Below, one piece after another: positions 36,301-51,546 of a stretch of 64,000 nt of DNA. The stretch is taken from NCBI RefSeq assembly GCF_947507565.1, contig NC_089182.1, forward strand, positions 3,348,001 through 3,412,000, in the 5' to 3' direction. This DNA comes from Oscarella lobularis (lineage: Eukaryota > Porifera > Homoscleromorpha > Homosclerophorida > Oscarellidae). Every line of letters begins with the position of its first letter. The first letter of the stretch is position 1. A model generated the notes under the pieces. The model saw only the letters and a program-made list of their open reading frames with translations. It was not told where the DNA came from and did not search any database. The position numbers and the translations under genes were made by a program.

Positions 36301-36303
36301 TGA
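30359..36303 (+). CDS. Receptor G: short ectodomain receptor tyrosine phosphatase
   Basis: Twenty-six exons, 1499 residues, in frame. Signal peptide 30359-30443, FTP 30563-31027, Ig 31081-31365, TSP1 31419-31550, FTP 31606-32031, Ig 32087-32419, TSP1 32476-32622, Ig 32677-32976. Exon 33032-33131 begins like Ig4 (YAPHNFK) and turns at once into a membrane span ([17 protein letters not shown]). The juxtamembrane (33182-33264), Ig-like (33326-33604) and phosphatase exons (33653-36303) follow. The inner Ig-like domain has lost the first Cys but keeps the second (TYRCTVSS), the reverse of A/D/E. D1 is canonical ([18 protein letters not shown]); D2 has WPN and HCNNGIGRSG. The first lectin domain has a small insertion (SRSDENSG). 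It is the most diverged unit of the array, at its right end. Confidence 0.92.
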
Positions 36304-36548
36304 CAACGTTTCTAGTTAGAACTTTTGACGCAACTTTTTTTTCATTTTTTTTTCTCTTTACTCAGCTTTGCATTCGTTGTTTTTTTTTTCTTTTAGGTTA
36401 GCATGAAAGGGGCCATGAAAGGTGGCATGCAATCGTCGAATAGCGTCTTTATCCTGGACATGAAATTTGTCAGAAGTCACGTGCGTTAGAAGTTCGGTAT
36501 CGATACTTTGAAGACCTTGAAGGCTCGCGTGCGACACATTCGGACACA

Positions 36549-39246
<2,698 letters not shown>

Positions 39247-39394
39247 AGGTCCAGGATCAAGACTTGACGTTTTTTTGTTGTGTTTTCCTCTAGACTGGGG
39301 GTTCTGATTTCGTTTTTTGCGCGTTTGCGTGTTATATTGGAGTTCTAGCTAATGAATATTTCTTCTTTACGGTGTGCCGTAACGTTTTGGTCTC

Positions 39395-40539
39395 ATGGAG
39401 TTCGCTGCGAATTTGTCGTTTCTCTTTCGCGAAGTGGCGTTTCTTGAGCGGTTTTCGAAAGCGAGGGATTCGGGTAAGGAGAAATGAGCTGAATGCGGTG
39501 TTCTAGCGTTCGGATTTAGGATTTCGCGGAGTGGAGTGCGCTTTTCCTTACGATGTCGATCTCGACGAGCTCGTTCGAGCGAAAGAAGAGGCCAACGTGG
39601 AGCAAATTCTTCTCAACGCTCCTCCAGGTCGAAATAAATCGAAAGGGGGGCCCCCATTCTTGATTTTCTCATGTTGCAGGTGATTGGTCAGCTGGAGAAC
39701 GGGGACTTGGAGTGCTGGCGGGAAGAGAGGACGAATTTCGAGAAAAACTGCTTCTCGCTATCAAATATTGCAGAGCACTGGACTGCAAAAGGTACAAAGG
39801 CGAGTCGATCAATAAATCAATTAAAAAATGCTTATTAGATTGCACGTGATGGCTGGCATTGCGCCAGCCGGGGACCGAGAAGAGTGTGGAAAAATCTACA
39901 GAAAAAATTTGGGAGTGGCAGCTGAATTGCTGGAAGAGGTATTTATTGATTATGACATATATGTATAGATAGAGATTTTTAGCTTAGAATGGAATCACTC
40001 TTCTTATTGAACCCATAACAACAATACCCGGATATTATCTGACAAGTCCCAAGCAAGGTAAACACTGTGATTAATTAAATTTGTTGCAAATTTAATTTAT
40101 CTCTAGCATTGGAAATTGTTGAGTTTGTTGGTCATCCAAATTTGAAAATTCTCTACGTAATGCTGACGTCACAGTTTCTAATTTTAATAGAATTTCTTTT
40201 AGGACATATTTCATGCACAAAGGGCGGAAGGAAATCTCTCATCATTTATTGAAACCAATATACAACACATAGGTACTACTAATAAAATAACTAGATTATT
40301 AATTATTGATTCTCCGTAAAGGACATGTTCAAGTGAGTCAAGTTCCCCTGCGAAATGAGCCAAATAACGAAGGAGAAATCAACTATCCGTTTCTCTTTGA
40401 CTTCCTTTGCAAAATTGGCTACAAAGGCTGGATCGGTTGCGAGTACACTCCCAAAGGTAACCATGACAACAACAAACTACACATCGATTTTATTTCTTTA
40501 TAAGGAAAAACTGAAGACGGATTAGCGTCCTACAAATAA
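39395..40539 (+). CDS. HYI: Hydroxypyruvate isomerase-like TIM-barrel enzyme
   Basis: Nine exons, 252 residues, in frame (39395-39473, 39520-39627, 39680-39791, 39839-39938, 39988-40057, 40107-40156, 40203-40272, 40322-40456, 40505-40539). It starts MEFAANLSFLF and has GVECAFPY, LHVMAGI, a metal-ligand Glu in ITLLIEP, LKILYDIFHAQ, the VPLRNEP stretch (NEP where homologues commonly have a conserved Asp/Glu) and WIGCEYTP. This order matches the animal HYI family (AP-endonuclease-2-type TIM barrel), which interconverts hydroxypyruvate and tartronate semialdehyde and is cytosolic. The length is close to the usual 260-280. It is convergent with GIPC, the stops being 64 bases apart. Confidence 0.9.
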
Positions 40540-40603
40540 ATTTATGACTCGAAACACGAATGGAATTGAAAAATTGGTATTGTACATGCACGTCTATTAT
40601 TTT

Positions 40604-42046
40604 CTAATTGGCTGGTCGGAGGTCTGTCAGAATGCCCCAAATGTCATAGAGAAATTCATCCGGGAATTCAAAATCAGCTAGGCCTTCGTCGACGGCGCAT
40701 GCGAATTCGTCGATGTTTTTCTTATCTCTTGCTGAATCGATAAGAGTTTTTGCTAAAGAGAAAGAATATATTGATTGTGAGGGCGTGGTAAAGTGTGAGG
40801 TAAGAGTCTCTCTTACATAGTTCCAAGTCGCGAATTCCCATGAAACTCTCTAGTAAATCGTCGACTTTCAACGCCGCCTTTTGCTCCCATGGTTTATCCT
40901 AAAAAATAATTTTTTTCGTGTGGGCGTGGTTGAGTGTGTGTGCGCGCGCGCTCTGACCGTTTCTACGACAGCCGGGCCTTTTGATCTTAGCCGTAGAGTC
41001 GTTTTCCCGGATCCCACTGCCGCGTCAATATCCTTATCAATATCTTTTTTTTCGTTTTCGTTTTCCGTAGCGACGGCGGCGGCGACAGCTGCGACTGCAG
41101 CCGCTTTGGCCTGTCCGCCGCTACGAGAAATCGAACGTGGAGCAATCGAATCTTAAACGGTAATATTTGTTATTGATTCGTTTGGAGAACGCGCGCGCGC
41201 TAACCGAACGCTTTCTTCGGTTCTACTAGTTTCATGGAGAATTCGGAGTGCTGAGGCAATTCTTTGAGCATCTTTGCGACTTCGAAGTGCCTCGCACCGA
41301 CGAGATTCCTTCCTTGAACCTACGCAGTGAAATTCAGTGACGCCAATCGAGATCCCGTATACTTATTCGTCACACCGATTCAATGTGATCGCCCACGTGC
41401 AAATCGGGATGGTTGTCGGCGATGCTTCCCTCTTTCGTGCGTTTGATAAAAGCGAATCCGGCGCCGTTATCGGTGATGGTAAGCCCGAGAGACACGTCGC
41501 TCTTGACGAGTCGCACTTCCTTCGCGTTTCCGCGCACGTGCGCGAAGATGAAGTCTTCCAGACCGATTTGGCCGCCGAGCAGGCGCGCCATGTCAACTTT
41601 GTGCGTGTTTAGCGTGCAAAAGAGAATCTAGTAGGGAGAGGTAGCTCGTAGAACTTGAGAATAACGAAGAGAGAGCGATCTCCCCATCACATAGAGTTTA
41701 TTAGCGACACGCCTACTGCGCGTTAGGACCACTCGCGTAGAGATCGCGCGTCGTACTTCGAACTCGTTTTATGTACCTCGTTTGGTCTCATTTTGAATGC
41801 TTCTGCAATTCGACCGTAGAGTTCCTTTACGTTGGCGAAATCGCGAACTTTTTTCGTTGGGCTCCCGTGCGCTAATTGGACGTGAAAAACGAGTTCTTGG
41901 GCGGTGACGGACATCGATGTTGGACGTTGTTGATGCGCTGGTCCCGCTTTCTGTTGGGGTGGAGGAGGAGGGAGGGGCTCTGCCATTGAGCTTGACGATT
42001 TTCGACGAGATTTCTTCTTTTCGTCGCTTTTCCGAAAAAACGGCAT
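40604..42046 (-). CDS. GIPC: GIPC PDZ-domain adaptor
   Basis: Six exons on the minus strand, 353 residues, in frame (42046-41777, 41627-41376, 41319-41205, 41151-40958, 40898-40817, 40752-40604). After a basic, proline-rich start come the GIPC homology 1 region ([14 protein letters not shown]), the PDZ domain ([54 protein letters not shown]) and GH2 ([17 protein letters not shown], ending [13 protein letters not shown]). A poly-Ala and acidic linker (about 41080-41010) sits between PDZ and GH2. GIPC proteins dimerise through GH1, bind receptor tails through PDZ and myosin VI through GH2 in endosomal traffic. It is divergent from TESK with 198 bases between starts. Confidence 0.95.
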
Positions 42047-42244
42047 CGCTTTCACTACGATAACGAATGAACGCGTAGTGAAGCCAAAACGCTACTGTAC
42101 CAGCGACTCGGCCACGCCTTCGCTCCGGGCGTTTCTCGTTGATGATTACGTCACGTATACGTGCATGTATAACGCTTCCGGGCTTCTCACGATATCAATC
42201 TGTGTCGACGTTTAGACGTTTCGAGTTGTTGAAGCATTTGTAGA
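42047..42244. promoter_or_regulatory. Shared GIPC/TESK promoter region with CRE-like site
   Basis: The 198 bases between two divergent start codons must serve both genes. A TTACGTCA at 42146-42153 resembles an ATF/CREB site. CG dinucleotides are frequent and no TATA box is seen. Promoter use is inferred from gene arrangement. Confidence 0.45.
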
Positions 42245-44145
42245 ATGGCAGCGACGTGCGCGGCGGCGCGATCGTCATCGCATCAACTGCCGCCTACTCG
42301 TACGGTCGGCGCCAGCGCCGCCGACGCGACAAGAACGGGTGGGGGCGTCGGAAACATTCCCGCGATCGGTCGCACGTACATGGCCTTTCGCGACGCCGTA
42401 CGAAGCCTCTACAATTTCGCCGACTTCGAATCGGAAATCCTGAGCTCAGGCTTTCAGGGAATCGTCTATAAGGTAAAGAAGAAATAACGAAGTCCCCTCT
42501 TTCGACCCTGAGGCTGTTTTTCTTCTTAGGTGACCGATCAGCGAACGCGGCAAGTGATGGTTCTTAAGAAGAATAAAGAGAAGAGCAATCGTAAACGAAG
42601 TCTTCAGGAAATACAGATACTCAATAAGCTGGACCACCCTAACATCGTAAGGTGAGTCGTTTCCGGGGTGGTCACGTGTCGATGCGGGGGCGTAGTAGAT
42701 AACTGTTTCCTTATTTGGTTCTAAGATATGTGGGGGCGTGCGTTTGGGAGGGACAGCTGCATCCACTTACAGAAGTGAGTCGCGCGGGTTAGGGATCCAT
42801 TTCGTTCACGCGTTTTATATACGGGGGTTTTTTCTCTAGTTTGTCAATGGAGGGAGTATGTACGATTTATTGAGAGATAAGACAAGGGAATTGTCGTGGA
42901 ATACGAAAATGAAGTTTGCCCGTGACATTGCACTGGGCATGGCCTATCTTCATTCGAAGAAATTCTATCATAGAGATCTAGCGAGCAAAGTGCGCTAATT
43001 TAATTAATTTAATTAGATTAATTAGTATTGATTTTTAGAATTGTCTTCTACGTAAATCGGACAATGATTTCTATACGGCTGTTGTGGCGGATTTTGGTTT
43101 AGCCGGCGAAATTCCCCTGACTGAAAACGACGAAGTGGACGAAAAAGAGGAGAAGAGAGGATCCAAACGCATATCTGTAGTGAGTCACGTGAATCCGGAA
43201 GACGGAACGAACGAAGTCCGAATCGACATGGCACCAACAACGGATATAGTTCAGATGAGAAATCGAGATCACGAAGCCACAACAAGGTATCATATGACAT
43301 CATTAATTATCATTTATTTATTTATTTATTTTGTAGATCTAAGAGTGGTTCCATGAAGCGCGTCCAGTCAATCGTTGGAACGACGTATTGGATGGCACCG
43401 GAAGTATTACACGGAAAATTCTATTCAGAAAAAGTGAGATTATATATATTTGTTATGATCACGTGATATGTATCCACTTAGGTTGACGTCTTTTCTTATT
43501 CTATTGTACTATGCGAGATTATAGCGCGAGTCGACGCCGACCCGGATATACTGAAAAGAACAAACGTAAAAGCCCCGTATCTTATAGAGAATTAATTAAT
43601 TAAATTATTTAGGATTTTGGGTTGGATGGAAATGCGTTTCGCGAACAATGTCACGTGGACGGATTACATTGTCCCAAACCCTTCATGGAACTCGTGTTCC
43701 AATGTAGCAACGTAAGAAATCGTGACGTCAGCAGCGCGAATCATCCAAGTAAGTCCTCGTTTTTTAGATTGATCCAACTAAGCGACCCCCGTTCAATCAA
43801 ATCGGTCCCTATCTGAATCGAAGTCTCAAAGAAACCCCGTCGAGTCCAATTCCCTTGCGACCCCAAAGTGCCTATCTAGAGGATAGTCGTCGTCCTTCAT
43901 TTTCCTCTCATTTACGCGTTAAACTTCGCTCCCCCTCCCCGGAAAACGACGTTACCCATCCGTCGCTTTCCCAGCGACATTCCATTGCCGATTTATCGAA
44001 GCAACGCTACCCGGACGATCGCAAGGCTTCGTCGGCGTCGCCTCGAAGCCTTCGTCGTAGCGTCACACTTAAAATCAGCAATAGTAGTAAGCGATTTGGT
44101 AAAGTGAAAGCCAAAACGCCGACTTTTAGAAGTTTTTTAACGTAG
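42245..44145 (+). CDS. TESK: TESK-type protein kinase with extended activation segment
   Basis: Nine exons, 484 residues, in frame (42245-42472, 42530-42651, 42726-42774, 42840-42989, 43039-43286, 43337-43433, 43482-43565, 43613-43711, 43768-44145). The kinase domain has the Gly loop SSGFQGIVYKV, the catalytic Lys in VMVLKKNK (VLK is typical of TESK), HRDLASKN, DFG, TTYWMAPEV and a C-lobe of the LIMK/TESK class (VFSYSIVLCEIIARV). About 60 residues, many charged, are added between DFG and the GTTYWMAPE anchor. The C-terminus is Ser/Pro/basic-rich and short. TESK kinases phosphorylate cofilin and control actin; that substrate is presumed here. Confidence 0.9.
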
Positions 44146-44367
44146 GGATAAAGAGGCGGATTTTTCTTTAGTTTCTAGTGTAAAGAATAGGAATAGTTGT
44201 AGGAGCGACTCTTCGCTTAGAAACGACTTCCCTTATTGACATAATAAATCGAATTAGCGACGCGCGTTAGCAACGTAATTCGATTAGCGCTTTCTCGCGC
44301 GCAAAGAACAGAGAGCATAATAGAATGACGCAAAACGCTCGATATCTCAGTCGGAGAGTTGAACGCG

Positions 44368-44643
44368 ATGAGTTTGAGCGGTGCAGAATCGACCGATCGT
44401 CTCGAATTGGCGTCGTATACGCGTCGCGACGACGGCGGAACGAAAGCGTCGTATCTCGATCCACGTGATCGATCCAAGTCCCTGATCGAGATTTGGATAC
44501 CGTTTAGCAGCGAAGGAAACGACGAAACCGACGGCAAGTCGTCGTTTACGAAACGAACAACGACATTGCCACACAAAATCAAAATGATAAACGGCGGCGG
44601 AGATGAAGACGTAAGGAGAAAGAAAATTCTCAAAAAAAAATAA
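44368..44643 (+). CDS. Unrecognised 91-residue reading frame
   Basis: An ATG at 44368 opens MSLSGAESTDRLELASYTRR and runs to TAA at 44641-44643. It is rich in charged residues and Ser/Thr and ends in a Lys run. It ends 11 bases before the ATG of the membrane protein below. A GTAAGG at 44610 could be a donor, but no acceptor nearby gives a frame into the next gene. It may be an upstream ORF, an alternative first exon or non-coding. The 509-base gap 44146-44654 holds nothing else I can name. Confidence 0.25.
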   Translation: MSLSGAESTDRLELASYTRRDDGGTKASYLDPRDRSKSLIEIWIPFSSEGNDETDGKSSFTKRTTTLPHKIKMINGGGDEDVRRKKILKKK

Positions 44644-44654
44644 TTTGAGACGCG

Positions 44655-46538
44655 ATGTCGCAGCAAAAACGCGAGCGACATCAAAGCGAACCCCAGTATA
44701 CGACCACGAGTATACCCCCTATGGGAAACGATGATTCCGCTATCGATTTGGACGATCCTTCGTACTATGGCAACGTTGGAACGTTGCGTTCGCAATCGAG
44801 TTGGAAAAGTGGCGTTACGACGCCCCATTCGCTTTCGTCGACGCTCCTACGACAGGGCTCCGTCATGACGAATCCGTACGATCGTTACGCCGTCGACGAC
44901 GAAAAGGAGGAGAAGAAACGTCGATGCTATCCGTGGCTTCTCTGTTGTCTCATTCTCTTTATTCTCGCCGCCGTTGCCGTCACGCTCGCCGTTCTCTTGA
45001 CGACCATACTGAAGCGTGAGACTTTGTCGCGCGCCCACGCGTGTGAGGGGGGGATTCTAATTGAATTTTAGCTGAATCCGCTTCGGAAAAACTCGCGGGT
45101 GCCGATCCCACTTCCGTCGGCATTGTGGCGACCAATCAGACCCGTAATTCGACCGACGATTCGTAGAAAACCGTTTAATTGTATTCGTATTTAATAGTCG
45201 ATGGTAATTGGTCCGTTTGGGGTGAGTGGAGTTCGTGTAATCAGCCGTGTTCTGGCGGCGAAGCGTTTCGACGTCGTCTCTGCGATAATCCGGCTCCTAG
45301 CAACGGTGGACGCGATTGCGGCGGAAGTAAGGAGGGAATGCGATTATGCAACACGGAGCCGTGTTCACCAGGTTATTAGGCGCGTCGTTTATAGAACGTT
45401 TAGGGGGTGAATTCTTCTCCTAGATGTGGTTAATGGGAGTTGGGGCGAGTGGGGGGGTTGGGCGCGGTGTAGCGCTTCGTGTGGGCAAGGCCATCAAGTG
45501 CGTAAGCGCCTGTGCAATAATCCGGAGCCCGTGGACGGGCGAAACTGCGACGGAATCAACGAAGAAGCGAAGGAGTGCAACGTTCAAGAGTGCAGCGCAA
45601 AAAGTAAGAAACATAAATCATTTTTTTAGATTATAGATAGAATATTCTATAGGATACAATGTTACGGGGAGGGTTATCGACGCTACGAGTAAAGTGGGAA
45701 AGGGGATTTCTGGGGCGACCGTTTCATTCGCTGGACGAACGACGTCTTCCAATGACGAAGGCGTTTTCTTTTTCTCAAACATCCCCGCGGCTATGTATAC
45801 GCTAGTGGCAAGTGCCGACGGCTTTACACTCAATACCAAATCCATTCTGGTGGGTGATGATCTTACGTTTGAAGATGCTAGCATTCTATTGTCTCGAAAC
45901 CTCGTCGAAAGAGGTATCTAGTGTCATTTCTAGAGGGAGGAGAATTTTTTTAGCTTTTTTTTTTTCTCGCGCGCGAAGGGTTTCGAGTTGTTCTCGCGTG
46001 GGGAAGAGAGCCCAAAGATCTCGATTTATACGTTTTGACTCCCGAGGGCTGTCGGAGCTATTACAATTTCCACGAGTGCGAGGGGCAAAATAATTCGAAA
46101 ACTAAACTCGACGTCGACGTCTTTGAAGGATTTGGACCCGAGACGATTACCTGTAAGAATAGGGAGCGCATTTTCTAATTAAAATACCCTTTTCCTCTTT
46201 GGTTGCTAGTGAAACAGCCTCGATTCGGAGAAGCGTATCTCGTCTATGTTGCAATATTTTCACGCGTTTCGCAATCCGACGGATCGTTTGTCGATAGCAA
46301 TGCGAATATTCAATTGTACGATAATTCGGGGCTCTTGGAAACGATTCCAGTTCCCACGAGCGGTTACGACGAGTTCGATGCCTATTGGTACGCTCTCAAT
46401 ATTACCCCACGAAAAAACGGCGGAAAGCCGTTTGAAGTTATTAACGATGTGAGAAAGACGGAGCCTAGAGAACGAGAATATCCTCCAACCACGCCAGCTC
46501 CAGCAAGAAATGCCGATGCTCAAAAATTGCCAAATTAA
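44655..46538 (+). CDS. Type II membrane protein: two TSP1, carboxypeptidase-regulatory-like domain
   Basis: Seven exons, 516 residues, in frame (44655-45015, 45072-45143, 45198-45371, 45424-45603, 45653-45913, 45979-46152, 46210-46538). The N-terminal 95 residues are cytoplasmic-like and Ser/Tyr-rich, then KKRRCYPWLL and a membrane span to about residue 118, with no signal peptide. Outside follow two TSP1 repeats (WSVWGEWSSC and WGEWGGWARCSASCG), a beta-sandwich of the carboxypeptidase-regulatory type (VTGRVIDATSKVGKGISGATVSFAG, then YTLVASADGF) and a domain resembling bacterial YfaP/DUF2135 (FRVVLAWGREPKDLDLYV). TSP1 plus the regulatory-like domain recalls vertebrate CILP, but membrane anchoring and the last domain differ. 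A matrix or adhesion role is a guess. The C-terminus is Pro-rich. Confidence 0.8.
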
Positions 46539-46905
46539 TTAGATTCTTATAGACATGCATGCGTTTTGATATACAGGCGTCAGAGCTATATGTTGCACTA
46601 ACACGTAGAATTGCACGAAATTCTTTAGCTTTATTTCCTATTGTGTGTATTAATCAAGTGATCGATCTATTTACTCGTGCATGCGCTCAACACACGGTTT
46701 GCGCAGATAACGTTCGCTTACGTTCCAGCTCGCCTTCCGAAGCAAAACAGTCGTCCCTAAAGTCACTGCCTCTTTTCCAGTCTGCATTGGCAATCGCGCT
46801 ACCGAATTCAAGTGCAACGAGTACATGAAATCTTCTAAATTCACTAGCACTGAGTACGACAACAGTTCAAGTTGTTTTTCGTATTCCGCGTCGAAACTTT
46901 TACCT

Positions 46906-47689
46906 CTATGATGTCGCTGTCGCTTTCCGAGCCTAAAAAACACAAAGTGAGATACTGAAAATTCATTTTTGTACGTACCTTTTGATTTTGCGTCCGTATT
47001 AGCGCCACCCAGGCTACACCGCGTGGAGGTTCGGACGCGTCGTAGCCCAGGGAAGTCTTCGCAAAGCGATGACCCCCTTCCAAAAAGTTTCGGGCGAGTT
47101 GCGGGTCCTCGGCCACTCCGATCAGTACCGCCTGGACGAGAGTCGGCCCCTAAAACCGAGTCCCCCGGCTCGTTGGTACCAAAGCCTTCGGTATGTCTTC
47201 CTGAGAAGAACCGGGCCTTGCGGAAGTGGAGAAAGGCTGACCACTGCTTGTAGGAGTCGACAATGAAGACAGTGCAATGGAGGAATCGAAGGCTCCTGGG
47301 CTGGATCATCGTCGGTCTAATCGCGTCGTTCGGGTGAGAAAAGTGCCGGCAACCAGACCATAGTTGAACACCCCCTCCAAGTCGTGCCCGCTCGAGCCTA
47401 GCGCGGGCCGTACTTGTTGACGACAATAAGACCTCGAACGATCCGTCTGCCCAGTGCGTAAGCCGAGACCGAAGCCCCCCATCGCCCTGCCTACAGGCTC
47501 CGGCACGGAATTAACCGTGGGCCACGCTGAGTTCCAACTATCCTCACTTGCCTTCTGCCAAATCTCCCGAGCCAGTCCTCTCAAGGATGAGACGCAGCGA
47601 ACCGCGACGCATCCACCCTCAGCCGCAACTGAAGGAAAATCGGTGTGCACTTCGCTTTTGAACAGCGTAGCCCCGCCCAGCGCGCTCAT
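46906..47689 (-). CDS. Unrecognised candidate gene, tentative four-exon model
   Basis: A minus-strand frame opens at 47689 (MSALGGATLFKSEV) and runs to 47359. It joins in phase to 47295-47180 (AFDSSIALSSLSTP...), 47149-46979 (GPTLVQAVLIGVAEDPQ...WVALIRTQNQK) and 46932-46906, giving 214 residues ending TATS. Base use at third positions supports the 47149-46979 exon in particular. Weak points: the gap 47179-47150 would be a 30-base intron (GTACCA...TTTTAG), below the local minimum, and the proposed ATG lies inside a CCAAT box. Exon 47316-47180 also reads openly in another frame (HCTVFIVDSYKQWSAF). I do not recognise the product. The rest of 46539-47806 holds no other feature I can support. Confidence 0.35.
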
Positions 47690-47733
47690 TGGTTCGTTGG
47701 GGTCACGTGGGGCTCACCAAGCGCTCTCATTGG
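47688..47733. promoter_or_regulatory. Two inverted CCAAT boxes flanking an E-box
   Basis: ATTGG at 47688-47692 and at 47729-47733 sit in similar contexts (GCGCTCATTGGTTC, CTCTCATTGGTTC) about 41 bases apart, with CACGTG at 47704-47709 between them. Paired NF-Y-like sites near an E-box suit a promoter for the KRI1 side and perhaps for the minus-strand candidate. Function is inferred. Confidence 0.45.
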
Positions 47734-47806
47734 TTCTACTCACAATAGGTGCGAATTCGTAAACCGGTGATTGCATAAGATAACGCCTAAACGCGTGAAC
47801 TTCAAG

Positions 47807-48061
47807 ATGGCGAAGAAGAACCTCGCGGTCGACGCGGAGCTCAATCAAACGAGAAAACGACCCCAACGAGCCAGGAAAAGGAGAACGGCGTGGAATCAAG
47901 CGCGCGGCGACGAATCGGAAAGCGTTCGGCGTCTAAAGCATGCACAGCGTTTCGATCGAGTCGCCGAAGCGAAATCGAAAGGTATTCTTCACTGGCAGCC
48001 TCCTATTTCGTTGCAAAGAGTGTGCAGTAAATACTTGATTCGATTTTTCGACTTTTCGTAG
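47807..48061 (+). CDS. Basic 84-residue reading frame upstream of KRI1
   Basis: The ATG at 47807 (MAKKNLAVDAELNQTRKR) starts a Lys/Arg-rich frame ending at TAG just before KRI1. A donor-like G|GTATTC at 47980 and the acceptor before 48062 would instead extend it into KRI1 exon 1 in another frame, ending with TAA at 48163-48165. It could be an upstream ORF in the KRI1 mRNA or a small basic protein of its own. I do not recognise it. Confidence 0.3.
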   Translation: MAKKNLAVDAELNQTRKRPQRARKRRTAWNQARGDESESVRRLKHAQRFDRVAEAKSKGILHWQPPISLQRVCSKYLIRFFDFS

Positions 48062-48079
48062 CGCACGTTTCGATCAAAG

Positions 48080-50820
<2,741 letters not shown>

Positions 50821-50938
50821 CGTAATCACATAAATAATTAATTAATTAATATGGGTATCGTCTTACTAAAGAATGTGGCGCAACAACAATTTATTATTTT
50901 TTAGACATGCTACAAAAGAGAGACATCTAGGTAAGTGT

Positions 50939-51523
50939 TCAAAATTCGTCTTTGTATTTCATTAGGCGCTCGATTTGTTGTCGTATGTCAATTGTTTGAA
51001 TTTTAGTATCAAAAAATTGGACGACTTTCCCGGATCGATTTATCAAATATTTGGCGAAATTCCACGTCGGTCTTTTGCCCGTTTCTTCGTATAGATATTC
51101 GTATACGGGATGCGCGTCGGGACCCATGACGTCAATTTTCGAGAAAAGTGGAAAATTGACGTGGTAGGATCGTTTGAGAAGGGATTTGATATTTGCTTCC
51201 GTTTCCGGCTCCTGTTCGCCGAATTGATTGCATGGAAAGGCGAGAACGTTGAATCCGAACGATTTGTACTGTTTCTGAAGAGCGACGAGGTCGCGATAGT
51301 TCGATTCGGTGTAGCCGCACTCACTGGCTACGTTGACAACAAGAGATACCTTCGGCAAAACGATAAAACGTCATTTTTGAGGTACTTCTCCTACTTTTCC
51401 TGCATAATCCGCTAGATGCTTCGTTTCCCCGTCAATGTCTCTTGCAGAAAACGTATAAAAGTTGCCTGCAACGAGCGTTAGAAGACAGGAGAGGATGAAA
51501 ACCCTTCGAAGCATTGTTCGCAT
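50939..51523 (-). CDS. GPX7/8-like: GPX7/8-type secretory thiol peroxidase
   Basis: Two exons on the minus strand, 179 residues (51523-51395, 51349-50939). The N-terminal leader (RRVFILSCLLTLVAG) is a signal peptide or anchor; a second in-frame ATG lies at 51514. The core has NVASECGYT with Cys where selenoenzymes have Sec, FPCNQFGEQE and RPTWNFAKY, so the Cys/Gln/Trp/Asn tetrad is present. The oligomerisation loop is missing, as in GPX7/8. The C-terminus KDEF resembles an ER-retrieval signal; human GPX7/8 end in similar tetrapeptides. It probably reduces peroxides in the ER lumen and feeds oxidative folding (family inference). Confidence 0.92.
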
Positions 51524-51546
51524 CACGTCACGTGACCCAATACGTA
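51524..51546. promoter_or_regulatory. 23-base gap between divergent GPX and LAS1 starts
   Basis: Only 23 bases part the two initiator codons (32 if GPX starts at 51514). The gap contains CACGTGAC and TACGTA. Promoter elements for each gene must therefore overlap the 5' coding sequence of the other, or the transcripts overlap or have minimal leaders. Confidence 0.5.

Larger units (their letters stand above)
1..36303 (+). repeat. Tandem array of paralogous lectin/Ig/FN3 receptor genes
   Basis: Seven head-to-tail units (A to G) repeat the same exons at high nucleotide identity, introns included. Start codons of intact units are at 8230 (C), 12604 (D), 19824 (E), 27040 (F) and 30359 (G); A enters from the left at its second exon and B is a relic. 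Phosphatase units with the full ectodomain have a period of about 7.2 kb (D to E 7220, E to F 7216). Stop-to-start gaps are 236-284 bases, except A to B, where foreign DNA is inserted. Every ectodomain exon starts and ends in phase 1 and encodes one domain. The high identity argues for recent duplication and exchange. Confidence 0.95.

Noticed and set aside
1-36303. Assembly duplication as the cause of the whole array
   Set aside because: Units differ at many sites, in domain content and in tail type, with frames kept open, so most copies are real. The C/D tract alone remains open to this doubt and is flagged as such.
44217-44828. Minus-strand open frame of 203 codons
   Set aside because: It lies opposite the start of the TSP1 membrane protein and an upstream frame, shows no family pattern and has poor codon character. 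It is a shadow frame.
45979-46152. Stop codon ending the TSP1 membrane gene after 45913
   Set aside because: A donor at 45914 and an acceptor at 45978 continue the frame into a domain with clear composition and a further 3' exon, totalling 516 codons in frame.
46671-47426. Minus-strand open frame of 251 codons read without introns
   Set aside because: It crosses acceptor and donor-like sites and loses coding character in its second half. The spliced candidate model explains the better-supported segment 46979-47149 in another frame.
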